From positions 37,773,304 through 37,837,303 of the forward strand of contig NC_092671.1 in NCBI RefSeq assembly GCF_964355755.1: a stretch of DNA of 64,000 nucleotides. The letters are read 5' to 3'. A program made the position numbers and the translations under genes. Of this stretch, positions 1 to 37,661 are shown piece after piece (position 1 is the stretch's first letter; each line of letters starts with the position of its first letter). Source of the DNA: Antedon mediterranea (lineage: Eukaryota; Echinodermata; Crinoidea; Comatulida; Antedonidae). The notes beneath the pieces are model-generated. The model did no database searches. It had not been told where the DNA came from and saw only the letters and a list, made by a program, of their open reading frames with translations.

Positions 1-667
1 ACTGTCGTAAATCGCGTGTTGATTGTTTTTGAAAATTTCATATCGTACGGTAAGCATCTTACTAACAAGATTCACTCCCATTGACAGAGAACAGAATATG
101 AAATTGTGATGTTATTGTTAGTATATCATTATTGTTATTCTAAAATGGTGCATTAAAAAATAACGGTTTGGATACAGATATTACAAAACAATAATTACTT
201 ACTAAAATTAGAAAAGTGTCCATTTTTTATAATTAAAGTTTATAATGTACTGGATTGAACAGAAGATTGTAAAAACAATATTGTAAAACTTGAGTTCTGT
301 AGCACTATATTCGCATAATTACAATGATTAGTGGGCTGTTGATTGTTGGAAAGGTTTTTTTCCCATTAATTAGTATTACTTTTCCTGTTGTTGATGGTTA
401 ATATAAACATCTTTACATTATACTCCTGACAAACTGAAATCTAATAATTAGACTCATCATTTGTTTACACTGTTTCCTTAGCAATACCCATGGTACACCT
501 ATTACTAATAACCGACTTTAACAACTCTACGTCAAAAATAAATATTTTATCGTGGATTAAAAAGTAGAACGTTACGATTTTAAGAGATGTGAAAGCAAAG
601 TTGGTCGTAAACTAAACCGGTAGTTAGAAATTTCAAACAAGAAAATAGCGAAGTAGCACAAGTTTGT

Positions 668-1052
668 TTTTTTCTGATGGAAATTGAATCTGATTGTTTT
701 GTGCAGCAAGTATTAGTGTAAAGTTTTACCCGATAGCTTCAAGAAAATAATGGTATTATGCATGTTGATGTCATAAAATATATTTTTTAATGTACTTTAA
801 AAATCAGATAACTAACAAGAAAATGTTTTTTTTTCTGGTGGAAATTGAAGCTCATTCTTTTGTGCAGCCAGCATTAGCGTAAAGTTTTACCTGTTAGCTT
901 CAAGAAAAGAATGGTATTACGTACATTGATGTCATAAAATATATTGTTATAATTTGCTTGTACTTTAAAAATCAGATAACTATTAAACAAGAAAATTGTT
1001 TGATATTTTTTTCTGATGGAAACTCGAAGCTGATTTTTTTTGTGCAGCCGGT
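668..1052. repeat. Tandem repeat, about 2.3 units of 165-180 bp
   Basis: Two full units and a partial third. Each has TTCTGATGGAAATTGAA-like and TTTTGTGCAGC words, then GTAAAGTTTTACC, TAGCTTCAAGAAAA, GATGTCATAAAATATATT and TACTTTAAAAATCAGATAAC. No coding sense is evident. Confidence 0.8.
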
Positions 1053-1574
1053 ATTTCTTATTATAAGAAAATTTCAAATAAATTTTTGATAAATTGCAGA
1101 TGTCAGTCGAGAATTGCCTTATCGGTATAAAATATATTTATACGTAATGGTTCTATGGAGTTGCGTGATCCTACTGACCAGGCGCCCCCTGCATTGTCTT
1201 CTAATCCTTCTTATTGTCGCATTTGATTATTTTCTGGCAGTGTATACATCGCAAGTTGTAGGTTGTTCATTAACACTTGTTTTCATGTTTGATATTTGTA
1301 CTGTTGAGTGTGACAGGAATTATTAGACTCAACAGAGAAGAATAATGATGGCGCGATGATGTTACGAGAATGAATTCCGTGTACAGTACGTCAACATTGA
1401 CCTATAATTCTCTTTTTAGTTCGCAAAAAACTCGACAAACATTTTCATTACAAATAGAACTTTGCATTTACAAAACAAATCAACATCAGTGATAATCAAC
1501 TGAATTAATTAATTAATTTAAATGTGTACTTTTTTTTAAACTGTTTTCGAAAAACAATTGTGAACAATTGAATG

Positions 1575-1670
1575 TTGTAATAATAATAATAAAAACTTTA
1601 TTTAATCACGGTAACACTTGTTCACCTCAATGGTGTTTTTCGACAAGGCCGTAAGACATTATACAAATTT
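1575..1670 (-). mobile_element. Non-LTR retrotransposon 3' tail (family B), reversed
   Basis: Read on the minus strand it gives ACGGCCTTGT, GAAAAACACCA, CAAGTGTTACCGTGA, TAAATAAAGTT and an ATT repeat. This matches the end of the element at 48642-49220. Confidence 0.65.
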
Positions 1671-2640
1671 AGCAATTAAACAATTAACAACAACAGTTTA
1701 TCTTAATTTACACTTAAACTTGAATGAATTAGAATTTTACAATAGATTGTAAAAGCCAAATTTACAAAAGAATAAACATTAAAATGAACAGAGCATAAGT
1801 CTATTTTTACTTAAATAATTAAACCTAATACTAAAGATATTAATTAAATTATTATTAATAAGAATTTAACTAAAAACTGAAAATCTTAATTTACACAATC
1901 TACATTAATATTAAATTACGGCATAGAGATATTATAGTGAATAATAATATCTCTAAGATTACAGTAAAATAAATTAGAAACTTTAAAATTTGTACTAGCT
2001 ACAATTGTCTTTTACTTTTATTGTTTCTATTACCATGGTACGTTCATTTTGTTTTTACAGTAAATATTATTGTATGTTTGATGGAGTAAATTTATGGTAC
2101 AAAGATAATAAAATAAAACCAACTACTATGATTAAAATTGTTATAGCAAGCAAAGTAAAATCATTTTCTTGCGAGGGTATATTATTATTATTACTTTTTC
2201 ATAAAACAAATTAGAAACTGACAGAGGTTATATTTATTGTCGCAGAAACATAAATTTGAGATTCACATTGATTTTTTGTATGAACTATGTGTGATAATGA
2301 TACTGTAGTCAACGAATAACAATTATGTGTTTATTTGTTGTTAGTCAAGGAGGATGCTGGTTGTGTACTTTGGTTGTTTTGTCTGTATAAACAGACCCTG
2401 TAATTTTGATACACAATTTGCATTGAAATCTTTAGGAAACAATATTTTGCAGGTTGTCTGTTTCAGGTTTCTTAATTAAGTTTTATCTAAATATTTCACA
2501 AATTTATCTTAAATATTTATCATATCAAATAATCTTCTGTCATGTTGAACATCTTATAACTTATTATCAAGATTAGTATTGAACTATATTACACAACCCT
2601 TACATATTGTCACTTATTCACAAAGGTGCGAGAAACTGTT

Positions 2641-2776
2641 AAGCTCTGTCTACACTATCAAACTAGTTTAAAAAATGTTATGTGCCTAAATATGGTAGTG
2701 ATGTGACATCATCATGTCCATATATGGGCATATCACATTTTTTGTCACATAAAGTTTGATAGTGTAGACAGTGCTT
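2641..2776 (+). mobile_element. CArG-MITE, full copy
   Basis: Reference description of the family: inverted ends AAGCTCTGTCTACACTATCA and its complement, TA flanks, then CAAACTAGTTTGAC, a T/A run, GTGATGTGCC, CCAAATATGG, TAGTGATATG, ACATCATCATG, CCATATATGG, GCACATCAC, and TCACATAAAGTTTGATAGTG. Orientation + means CCAAATATGG precedes CCATATATGG. The TA flanks suggest Tc1/mariner-type mobilisation. This copy has both core boxes, though the first reads CTAAATATGG; its right end is GTGCTT. Confidence 0.9.
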
Positions 2777-2938
2777 TAATCGATGTGCAGTGTTGTTAAA
2801 GGTAAAAATCGAGTAATTGTAAACCGTGAAGATGGAAAGATGTGGGATATATCCGGCGTTATCAATCACGAATTGATTCCGCTACTCCATCTCGTTTCTA
2901 TTCCCTTGACTTATTCACTTTTTATTCGTGTTTTTCAG

Positions 2939-29669
<26,731 letters not shown>

Positions 29670-29722
29670 ACACACACTGAGCATGCTCAGTAAACAATGT
29701 ACATTTGTCATAAAACAAATTA

Positions 29723-29728
29723 AATAAA
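29723..29728 (+). terminator. Candidate polyadenylation signal of the dipeptidyl peptidase
   Basis: AATAAA lies 54 bp after the stop codon. Other AATAAA-like words occur farther downstream, for example near 31376, so a longer 3' UTR is possible. Confidence 0.45.
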
Positions 29729-30439
29729 GGTGTATTAGTCATTATACACAATTTAAAACTGACCAAAAATAATTTGATTTACACTGAATTAACAGTCTGT
29801 TCATAACTCAGGTATATTGTGATTTTCATAAAATTGTCATGATGCCATTATTGCAGTGATACCATTTGCAATGCCGTGCAGGTCAAATTTTTTTTTTTGA
29901 TAATTGTAATCTTGGATTTAATCCTAAAAATAATAATCTTTAGAATGTGTTCAGATGTTTGTACATGGTCATGTGTTTACAAACATAATCAGGGAATCGG
30001 TTGACGGCAATTGCTTGTGAGAGTTTTCAGAGAGATACAGTAATCCGTTGAAATGCTTTGCCCTAATACACTGTACACTAGTTTGCCGTTTTCGTGTTGA
30101 ATGACAACACACAGTGAGGTTTTTTGTTTGTGTTTAGTGAAATAACACGCAGTAAGGCTTTCTTTGATTTTGTTTATCAAAACATGGAACTGCTGCAGCA
30201 TGTGCATTTATTATATATTGATATCTTTAATTCATCTTTCTTTCGCAGTATAAAATAGTTTATTAATCTTATTTTTTACAAATATAAATGTTATCAGGGA
30301 AGAGCAGTACAGTTGGATGTATGAAGAGAACATGGAGGAAATATATATATATATATATAGATAACAGGCAAAGAGCATTAATTCTAAACTGCCTGGTGAT
30401 ATACATAATTAATTAATTAATTTAAAACGATAAGATGAG

Positions 30440-30500
30440 AAAATCTGTGAGAATGAGTCATCCCAACCGAGATTCGAACCCGGAACCTTCTGCAATGAAA
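30440..30500 (-). repeat. tRNA-like SINE remnant, reversed
   Basis: The minus strand gives GGTTCCGGGTTCGAATCTCG, a B-box, with no intact A-box arm. Confidence 0.45.
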
Positions 30501-31095
30501 TGTATATATATAAATACAACAGGCAAAGAACATTCATTCTAAACCGCCTGGCGATACAGTGTACTAAAATTTACTTAACTAATTTTTATATATATATATA
30601 TTTGCTCCATCGAGAGAATAACTTTTATTCTTCAGTTTTATTATTAATATTTAAAGTCTTTCATGATTCTCTTGCCATTATTAGCTGTTTTTATTAGGTT
30701 TTATGATTGTTCGTAATCTGAGAAGAAACCGAATACATTCATCATTCACTTGATAGTCATTTTAATGTTGCAACAGCTGTTTTCATATCACATTTTGGCC
30801 TATCACATTATAGATAGAAAGAATATTATAATTGAAAATATTATGTAAAATATTCCATGTTAAATAACATTTAATGTAAACCTTGATTTATAGTGTATTT
30901 GTATATTTTATGTGCATTACTTTTTTTTCTGTAAAATTATGTGTAACATAATCTTTAAAAATATTATGAAAGTAGTTTTGTATTATAAAAGTGTTGAGCA
31001 GAGAAAAAAAATATTTATTAAGACATTTGAAGACTTTTGTTTAAGTCATGTTTAATAACAGAACCAAATAGGATGGGGAGATATCATTTCATGCT

Positions 31096-31231
31096 AAGCT
31101 CTGTCTACACTATCAAACTTCATGTGAATGTGATGTGCCCATATATGGACATGATGATATTCATATCACTACCATATTTGGGCACATCACATCTTTTTTG
31201 TCAAACTAGTTTGATAGTGTAGACATAGCTT
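31096..31231 (-). mobile_element. CArG-MITE, full copy, downstream of the dipeptidyl peptidase
   Basis: Ends intact; CCATATATGG and CCATATTTGG perfect. Confidence 0.9.
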
Positions 31232-31509
31232 TAGACGTAATTGCTAATTCACAGTGTAGTGCTTTTGTGGTTGCTTTTGAAAAGTTGTTTTATTTTGTGT
31301 AAAATATATAAACTGTACAGTATTGCAGCACTACATATTTTATATGGTTATATTATAATTATTGTATAAATGAGATAAATAAACTGAGAGAAATAAGAGT
31401 GTTTTTGCTATTTATTTCAGATACGCTTTAATATAAAGTTACAACGCTAGTAAAGTGTGATTTTATACTTTTGACTCTTTAATTAATTATTCAGTTATAA
31501 TTTCTCCAT

Positions 31510-31725
31510 ACAATAAGATGTAGCTTGGTGGTTAACATGCTAGCCTTCCGATCCCAAGGTCCAGGAGGGTTCAATCCAGACCTACAAGTGCCCATTAACT
31601 TACAACTCTTTCAACTCCACTCCCTAAGCCTCAAATGAGACTTAGTTTAGAAGCATGATAAAGTATAAAATAGTTTATCCATCCTGTAATTGGCGAGTTA
31701 CTCACTGTTGGATGCGTATGAAATT
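31510..31725 (+). repeat. SINE family B, copy 2
   Basis: Head GCTTGGTGGTTAACATGC and GGGTTCAATCC, body CAACTCCACTCCCTAAGCCT and AGTTTATCCATCCTGTAATT, GTTGGATGCGT. Confidence 0.75.
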
Positions 31726-31851
31726 AATTAGTTATTTTGGGGTAACAATAGCTATTGTTTTGGTTCATTATACCATTACAAATATTGAGTACCCCTACAT
31801 TATGGACATGTGTGAATGACAGGTGTTTAGGAGTGGTAGTTCGAAAGCGCA

Positions 31852-31950
31852 AACTAGTTTGACAAAAAAGTGTATTGTGCCATCATTATGTCCATATATG
31901 GGCACATCACATGTTTTTGTCACATAAAGTTTGATAGTGTAGACAGACAT
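31852..31950 (+). mobile_element. CArG-MITE, left end replaced
   Basis: Starts at CAAACTAGTTTGACAAAAAA preceded by AGGTGTTTAGGAGTGGTAGT, a flank shared in reverse with the copy at 12832. CCATATATGG intact; right end AGACAGACATTA. Confidence 0.78.
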
Positions 31951-32338
31951 TAATATTGACTAAAAAGTGTCTTTATGGTATCATGATTTTACCATGATCA
32001 GTGTTAGCAAAACATTAGGTAAGCATTCAATTCATTTTCTTTACTAACAAATAAATTTACAAAATAATACCACTCAAATCAACCACTTTTTTCTCTATAA
32101 ATGTTAAGTGTTTATTTTCCCCTTGGCAAAAATTGATGATGCTGGAAAATTTTTTATTTATTTAATGTAATTCTGAATGTACCCTCATTTATTCACAAAG
32201 TTATATACATTCACTTGATCTGCCATTGTCTATCTTGTTGACTTCAGCACATACCCTTTTTTTCATTTTCTAAAATTCCCCAGTTTTATCTGAAAGTCAA
32301 CAAATCAAAATATTAGGATTCAAATTTAAGTTTGCCAT

Positions 32339-32344
32339 TTTATT
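32339..32344 (-). terminator. Candidate polyadenylation signal of PRIM1
   Basis: AATAAA on the minus strand lies one base beyond the TAA stop, which would give a very short 3' UTR. Confidence 0.45.
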
Positions 32345-32345
32345 T

Positions 32346-35268
32346 TTATGACCGTGTGAAGATGTTCTTGAAAAGTGATAAATTATTTGATTTCTTACCA
32401 CTTTCTTCAATTTTTTGTCTCTGCCAAGTTGCTTCAAGCCTTTTCACAAATTTCTCAAAGATTTCAACACTCCCAGCCATTCTTGTTGTTTTATAATCTA
32501 CATAATAGAAAAAAGAACAGAAATTGTAAGAACAACTACAGAAAAGATTCATTTTGTTTATTATTGTTGGTACAACATTTGTTCAGATTTTGCCATTGTT
32601 GTACGTCCTACATCTTGTTATGTGATCTCTGTTCTTTAGTATGAAAACATTTAAAGAGAAGATGAATAAGGAATAAATGGTTAAATGCCAGTATCCAAGT
32701 AAGTATGTATCCTAGTTAATTAGGATGAAAAAGAAAAACTGATAGATTGATTTATTGATGAATAAAACCACAAATGTTTTTTATAAGTTTTATTTATTTT
32801 CATCATTTTTTTGTTAAGCTCTGTCTACACTATCAAACTAGTTTGACAAAAAAAAAGTGTGATGTGCTCAAATATGGTAGTGATATGACATCATCATGTC
32901 CATATATGGGCACACAAAGTTTGATAGTGTAGACAGAGCTTTAGTCTCTTAAATTTGGTGGACAAAAACAATTGTATAAAAAATTGCTATTAAACTGCTT
33001 TGGCCGGATATATTTACAGCGCCTTCACTACTACAGTACTTTATCTGATTTATCACCAACTTAAAGCGACTATTAAAATTACTATTCGAAGAAATTAAAA
33101 ACAATTAAAATAATTTACAACCGGCTATCAATCGTAAATCGCACTCACCTTTGACCTTCTTTTGTTTCGGTACGTCTTCTCCGGTGCTTTGCATCTCTTT
33201 AAATTTCTGGTTAATTTCATCGCATAATTCACTAAAATATAAGTGTTTTTTGTTACATTTTCTAATTAATAATAATTTTTAATTTTAATTAACAAAACAA
33301 ACTTTATGTGACAAAAATTGTGATGTGCTCATATATGGACATGATTATGTTATATCACTACCATATTTGGACACATAACATTTTTTTTAAGTGTAAACAG
33401 AGCTTTATATCGGTTTTGATAAATACACACTAAACAAAAATGTCAAACCTGACAATGGGAACACTTGTAGGGTCAAACTCGTCCAATTTATCAACATCCA
33501 TTGGAACACAAACACGACCCGTTTTTGGATGGACACAAAATGGACTTTTCAAAAGATGGTTGACACCAGTGCTCACGTTCACATCCAACCTAGGGTAACA
33601 GTATTGCATTTTAATCTCGGCTATACAGTGTTTTAATTTTTTATCACTGGTCTATAAAGAAAAAAATAATAGTATGATTTTAAGTTTAATTTTATAATAT
33701 CATTTTTTTCACTTTTTCATTTTAGAAAATGTTTCTTTGGCTGTGTGAGTGTGAATGTACCAGGGGTAGATCCAAAGGGTTGCGCTTTGGACATGCGCCC
33801 CCTTTTGACAGACAATTTTTAACAGGCTATTAATATTATTATATTAAGAAACAACAATATCCTTTGTGTTCCCTTTTATAGAGTAAATGTTCTCAAAAAT
33901 GGTTACATCAGTAGATTAAGTTTATATTATAATAGTTTAGTCCAGGCCCATCCCCATATTGACATTTTTAATTCCAATCTTTATCTGTTTCGTCGTAATT
34001 TAAGTGTTTCTGAGTTGTTGTAATTGTATTGTATCTGTTAAACCAAGCTGTAAGTGGCGGATTTGTTTCTGCTGTTGTTTCTGGTTTTAAAAAAAAAATA
34101 TAAAGAAAATAAATAAATAAAATAAAATAAAATATGTTAGCTCCCCCGTTTAAAAAATCTTGGATCCGCCCCGTGTACAACCACACATTATGATCGACTG
34201 TATAACTTTATTTTTTTTTAAATTAATAAAAATCACATAAATCCTGTCATATCACTACCATATTTGGGCATATCACTACCATATTTAGGCATATCACTAC
34301 CATATTTGGACATATCACTACCATATGTGGGCACATCACACTAGTTTGATAGTGTAGACAGAGAGCTATAGAATGAAATTCTTTGTTTCACCTTTGCATG
34401 CTCCTCTTGTACCATTGTAATAATTCTATTCCATATGTCTGCTGGGTCTGTCATTTGCAAAACTTCTTTTGCGATTTTTACTTTCAGATGTAAACACACA
34501 AAAATTAAGGAAGAAAACTAGAAAATTTACTCAGTTGTTATAACCCAAAAACAAGTCTTTTCAGATAAGGAATATAAACTGTAGGTCGGGTGTAGACATC
34601 TGGCTCATGTGCACTTTAAAGAACCTAGTACATCTTTTGAGACAAATAGGAAGGGGGTTACCCTGGTGTACTAGTACATACACAGCCACTGTCACAAAGA
34701 CAGAATAACTCATTAAGAGGGCCCCTTGTTTGTCTCCTATTGAGGGTCACCCTCTATAAATAAGGTTAAATAAAAATAAACTAACATAAAGGATATTATC
34801 AACTTGGATTAACTGGAGGACCTTTTTCAGGTTGTCTTTTCCTGTCACAATTCCTTGTTTTTCTATTGCATACTCATTGAAATAACTATCAATCACTTTC
34901 TTAGCTTCACTGAAAAATAAATTGATAAAATAATATACATACGTTTCATTATATGTTTCACAGCGAGCTAAAGATTCCCCATTGCATGTATTATCTAAAA
35001 ATTTGTTACCCATTGTTGGATCTATCATTATTGTTTAGCTCTGTCTACCCTATCAAACCCCATCAAAAGTGTAATGTGCTCATATATGGTAGTGATATGC
35101 TTAAACATGGCAGTGATATGACATCATCATGTCCATATATAAGCACATCACATTTTTTGTCACCTAAAGTCTGATAGTGTAGACAGAGCTTGAATTACAA
35201 ACCTACTTTAGTAAAGGATGAAGATTGTCTTTGGTCAGATGAACTTTCTTTGTTTTGTTTTCACCTCC
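32346..35268 (-). CDS. PRIM1: PRIM1 exons 6-11 (C-terminal half)
   Basis: Exons, in transcription order: 35207-35268, 34797-34909, 34392-34489, 33449-33651, 33149-33231 and 32346-32497 (stop TAA at 32346-32348). The exon 7 to exon 8 junction keeps frame only if the intron is read as AT-AC; no GT donor of the needed phase with good consensus is present. The less conserved tail after [10 protein letters not shown] is lysine-rich, as in other animals. Confidence 0.88.
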
Positions 35269-37661
35269 CTGAAACAAAATTACACATGAAAGTATTTTTT
35301 AAATCAGATTTTAATATTTTTTTCTAAAAACTAAAAAAAATGTAAATGTTTACACATAACTTAGTGTTTATACAGTATCTTCAATTTATCAACATTGTGT
35401 AAGAGCTCTGTGATGTGCCCAAATATGGTAGTGATATGCCCAAATATGGTAGTGATATGCCCAAATATGGTAGTGATATGCCCAAATAAGATGATATGAC
35501 ATTTTTCATCACATAAAGTTTGATAGTGTAGACAGAGCTTTCTAAAGGTCATCATCCATAATATAGTTGACATATAACAATAACTTTAATAATTTTAACA
35601 ATAGATAGATAAACATATGAAAATTAACCTTGACAACACTCAGATAGTCAGCAATGGCCGACCGAGCATTCTGGGATAATTTTCTTGCAGACGCATCTGC
35701 GACCCAACAATGGACACCACGGCGACCGGAATACACCCATAAAATGTGCTCAAATCCAAAATCCTCTGTTAAGAAATTAAAAGTTGGTTAATTTTAAATC
35801 ATTGTGTTAATTATTAAATTATATAAAGATTTTATATACCGTATGTTATGTTGGTAACATTAAAACTTGCACTTACCTCGTAGAGCTCTGTTAACAATTT
35901 TAATGGCTATAGTCATTAATGGCCAACATTTAAGGCAAATATCTGCTCCTCTAAACAAAAAAAAAGATGATCAATTTAAATAAATAATACTTTAGTTTTC
36001 AGTTAAGAATTCAGCCCTTACCTTGACGACATGATTATTATTAAGACATGAAACAACTTAAAGAACTAGCCAATGAAAGATCAGACTGGAAGAAACTAGT
36101 AAAAGAGATTTACGGAGCAGCCCAAGCGGAAACGTCGGCAGACTTTTCAGCGGAAAGGCAGTAATAATATATATAATATAACAATAACTTGTAATAATTT
36201 TAACGATGGGAAAAGCATGTTTTAGGAACTAAACAAAAACCAGAAAAGTTGAATTAAATTTATTTCTCAATTTCTACTAGGTATTTGAATCTAATTTTTT
36301 GTGTGCTGTTTATTAACATTAAAAGGATTCATACAAAGTCCTTTTTGTGAAATTTTAAAATCCTTTCATATCCATTTTAAATTGTTTATTAAATTGGTTA
36401 TAAATAACCATATATTCAATATACGTATAATACTCATACATTATAAGAATCACAGTTAACATACAGTAAATCTCTGTCTACACTATCAAACTAGTTTGGC
36501 AAAAAAAAGTGTGATGTGCCCAAATATGGTAGTGATATGCTTAAAAAATATGGTAGTGATATGACATCATCATATCCATATATGGGCACATCACATTTTG
36601 TTGTCACAGATAGTGTAGAAAGAGCTCAAATATTTTTGTTGTCTACATGTTTTTAGTTTTCTTGAGCGTGTGCTAAAATTGATATACTTACTGGCAGCAG
36701 TTCCTGACATCGTCATAATCCGTCATATCAATATCAAACACCAGTTCCTTTTCTTGAGCCTGAAATGCTGCAGCTTTAACTGTTTTATGATCCTTGGGCT
36801 AAAATCGCAATAAAATATTGTTGTTAAATACTATTCATAAATTGTTAAAACACTAATATACAGCCGCTACTATATTAATATGCCAAAACATGGCAGCGAT
36901 AAACCCAAATATGGTAGTGGTTTGACATCATCTTGTCCATATATGGGCACATCACATTTTTGTTTACAAATGTTGATAGTGTAGACAGAGCTTTAGAGGT
37001 TTATATATGTAACATCCATCCTATTACCTCCCTCCCCCTTCCGTTCCACTTTGTATTGCTAACCAAACTTACCCTGTGTGTATATACAGCCCCTATGTCA
37101 ATTTTATGAGGGCAGCATCTCAGAATCTCCTTTTCCAGTTCTTGCTCGTTACTAAATGACTGATATCGAATGTAGATGTCATCCTTCAATGTAAATGAGA
37201 ACTCACGATGGGAAAAGTATGTTTTAGGAACTAAACAAAAACCAGAAAAGTTGAATTAAATTTAGCATGCCACATAATATTAATAATTATTATTTATAAA
37301 AATATAGGCAGAATTATTGGAATTTTATTTATTGTTTATTTCTATATCTGCAAACGTTTTTTATATTCTTATTACTGATTTGAAATAACCTAAAAGTAAA
37401 TTGTTAATTTTCCTAGGCCAACATCACTACCTGCCAGAAACACCACAGACAGTCATACAATGACATTCCCCGTCCTGCATGCTGGCAACTACTACTACTT
37501 TATAGACAGCAGGGCCTAGCTTGTTATTACTTACTACAACCGTAACTTAACCATCTATAATAAGGTCCAAATGGAAATAGTCTCCTGTAATAGATAGCCA
37601 GTAACTCTGGTAAGTCATCGCTAGAATATTTTGTTACTTTTGTCCCTTCAGCTGTCGACAT
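32346..37661 (-). CDS. PRIM1: DNA primase small (catalytic) subunit
   Basis: Complete gene of 11 exons encoding 437 aa (human protein 420 aa). It makes the RNA primer on DNA templates within the polymerase alpha-primase complex in the nucleus. The start is ATG at 37661 (MSTAEGTK), followed by the family motif [29 protein letters not shown] supplies the metal-binding Asp117 and Asp119. Cys129, Cys130, Cys136 and Cys139 match the structural zinc site. SGRRGVHCW is the nucleotide-binding signature, and [13 protein letters not shown] with [15 protein letters not shown] marks the C-terminal half. Frame is kept across all ten junctions; nine introns are GT-AG and one appears to be AT-AC. The last exon could instead splice at an internal GTAAG (about residue 420), but a stop follows directly and an AATAAA lies beside it. 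Confidence 0.95.
32816..32942 (+). mobile_element. CArG-MITE, full copy
   Basis: Ends intact; first box CTCAAATATGG, second CCATATATGG perfect; the ACATCAC segment is deleted. Lies in PRIM1 intron 10. Confidence 0.9.
33296..33406 (-). mobile_element. CArG-MITE, decayed copy
   Basis: Lacks the outer left end; GATGTGCTCATATATGGACAT and CCATATTTGG are seen, right end AGTGTAAACAGAGCTTTA. Near the exon ending at 33449. Confidence 0.75.
33761..34174. mobile_element. Putative hAT-like non-autonomous element
   Basis: CAGGGGTAGATCCAAAG at the left faces TTGGATCCGCCCCGTG at the right, an imperfect inverted pair of the CAGGGGCGGATCCA type. The target duplication is not clear. Lies in PRIM1 intron 8. 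Confidence 0.65.
34240..34369 (-). mobile_element. CArG-MITE with four core units, left end lost
   Basis: Four consecutive ATATCACTACCATATTTGG-like units; two are perfect CCATATTTGG boxes. Right end carries an extra GA. Ends 22 bp from PRIM1 exon 8. Confidence 0.85.
34490..34796 (-). other. PRIM1: U12-type (AT-AC) intron of PRIM1
   Basis: On the minus strand the intron begins ATATCCTTT at 34796, an exact match to the minor-spliceosome 5' site, and ends in TTTAC at 34490. TTCCTTAAT at 34512-34504 fits the U12 branch-site consensus and lies about 15 nt from the 3' site. Splicing joins ...QLIQVD to [13 protein letters not shown] in frame (phase 1). A SINE copy fills most of the intron. Confidence 0.8.
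34556..34785 (+). repeat. SINE family A, 5'-shortened copy inside the U12 intron
   Basis: TCTGGCTCATGTGCACTTTA, AAGAACCTAGTACATCTTTT, GGGGGTTACCCTGGTGTACT and an AT-rich tail match the copies at 44796 and 55112. It lies antisense to PRIM1. Confidence 0.75.
35037..35191 (+). mobile_element. CArG-MITE beside the PRIM1 exon 6 donor
   Basis: Left end AGCTCTGTCTACCCTATCAA, right end intact at 35191, 15 bp from the exon 6 edge (35207). First box CTCATATATGG, second CCATATATAA. Confidence 0.88.
35402..35541 (+). mobile_element. CArG-MITE with an array of three perfect boxes
   Basis: Left end shortened to AGAGCTCTG. CCAAATATGG occurs at 35419, 35440 and 35461, exactly 21 bp apart, followed by a fourth unit changed to CCAAATAAGA. 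The right core is deleted. Confidence 0.88.
35629..37661 (-). CDS. PRIM1: PRIM1 exons 1-5 (catalytic core)
   Basis: Exons, in transcription order: 37535-37661, 37073-37230, 36692-36798, 35877-35950 and 35629-35765. They encode the N-terminus through YLSVVK, including the DxD metal site, the four zinc cysteines and SGRRGVHCW. The exon 1 donor is placed at GTAAGT, which gives [14 protein letters not shown] across the junction and matches the spacing of the family. Exon phases at the ends are 1, 0, 2, 1 and 0. Confidence 0.93.
36205..36260 (-). pseudogene. Partial copy of the PRIM1 exon 2 acceptor region
   Basis: CGATGGGAAAAGCATGTTTT, AGGAACTAAACAAAAACCAG and AAAAGTTGAATTAAATTT match 37205-37265 with one change. 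It repeats the last part of intron 1, the acceptor and about 25 coding bases of exon 2, placed within intron 3 (between exons 3 and 4). Confidence 0.8.
36469..36627 (+). mobile_element. CArG-MITE, slightly decayed
   Basis: CCAAATATGG and CCATATATGG perfect; right end ATAGTGTAGAAAGAGCTC. Confidence 0.85.
36864..36994 (+). mobile_element. CArG-MITE, left end lost
   Basis: Begins near CGCTACTATATTAATATGCC; units CCAAAACATGG and CCAAATATGG, then CCATATATGG; right end intact. Lies in PRIM1 intron 2, about 65 bp from the exon 3 acceptor. Confidence 0.82.

Larger units (their letters stand above)
1..2938. other. Region upstream of the first recognised exon
   Basis: No coding exon is supported. It holds a tandem repeat (668-1052), the rear end of a retrotransposon in reverse (1575-1670) and one CArG-MITE (2641-2776). 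The missing first exon of the dipeptidyl peptidase may lie here unrecognised or upstream of the window. Confidence 0.6.
29670..32338. other. Region between the converging 3' ends of the dipeptidyl peptidase and PRIM1
   Basis: No gene found. Contains TA microsatellites near 30340 and 30588, a tRNA-like remnant, a SINE and two CArG-MITEs. The two genes are tail to tail. Confidence 0.6.

Noticed and set aside
1114-1326. Hydrophobic 70-aa open frame as a small membrane protein or first exon
   Set aside because: No family resemblance, no suitable phase-0 donor leading to the exon at 2939, and length expected by chance.
2783-2938. In-frame upward extension of the anchor exon to an ATG at 2783
   Set aside because: The extra residues come from a polypyrimidine tract ending in TTTTTCAG, the natural acceptor of the exon; the ATG lies 7 bp after a MITE.
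34747-35028. PRIM1 exon 7 extended through [12 protein letters not shown] with a GTTAGT donor
   Set aside because: The phase-1 GTTTAT and phase-0 GTTAGT options give poor consensus or break frame with exon 8; the AT-AC reading fits all signals.
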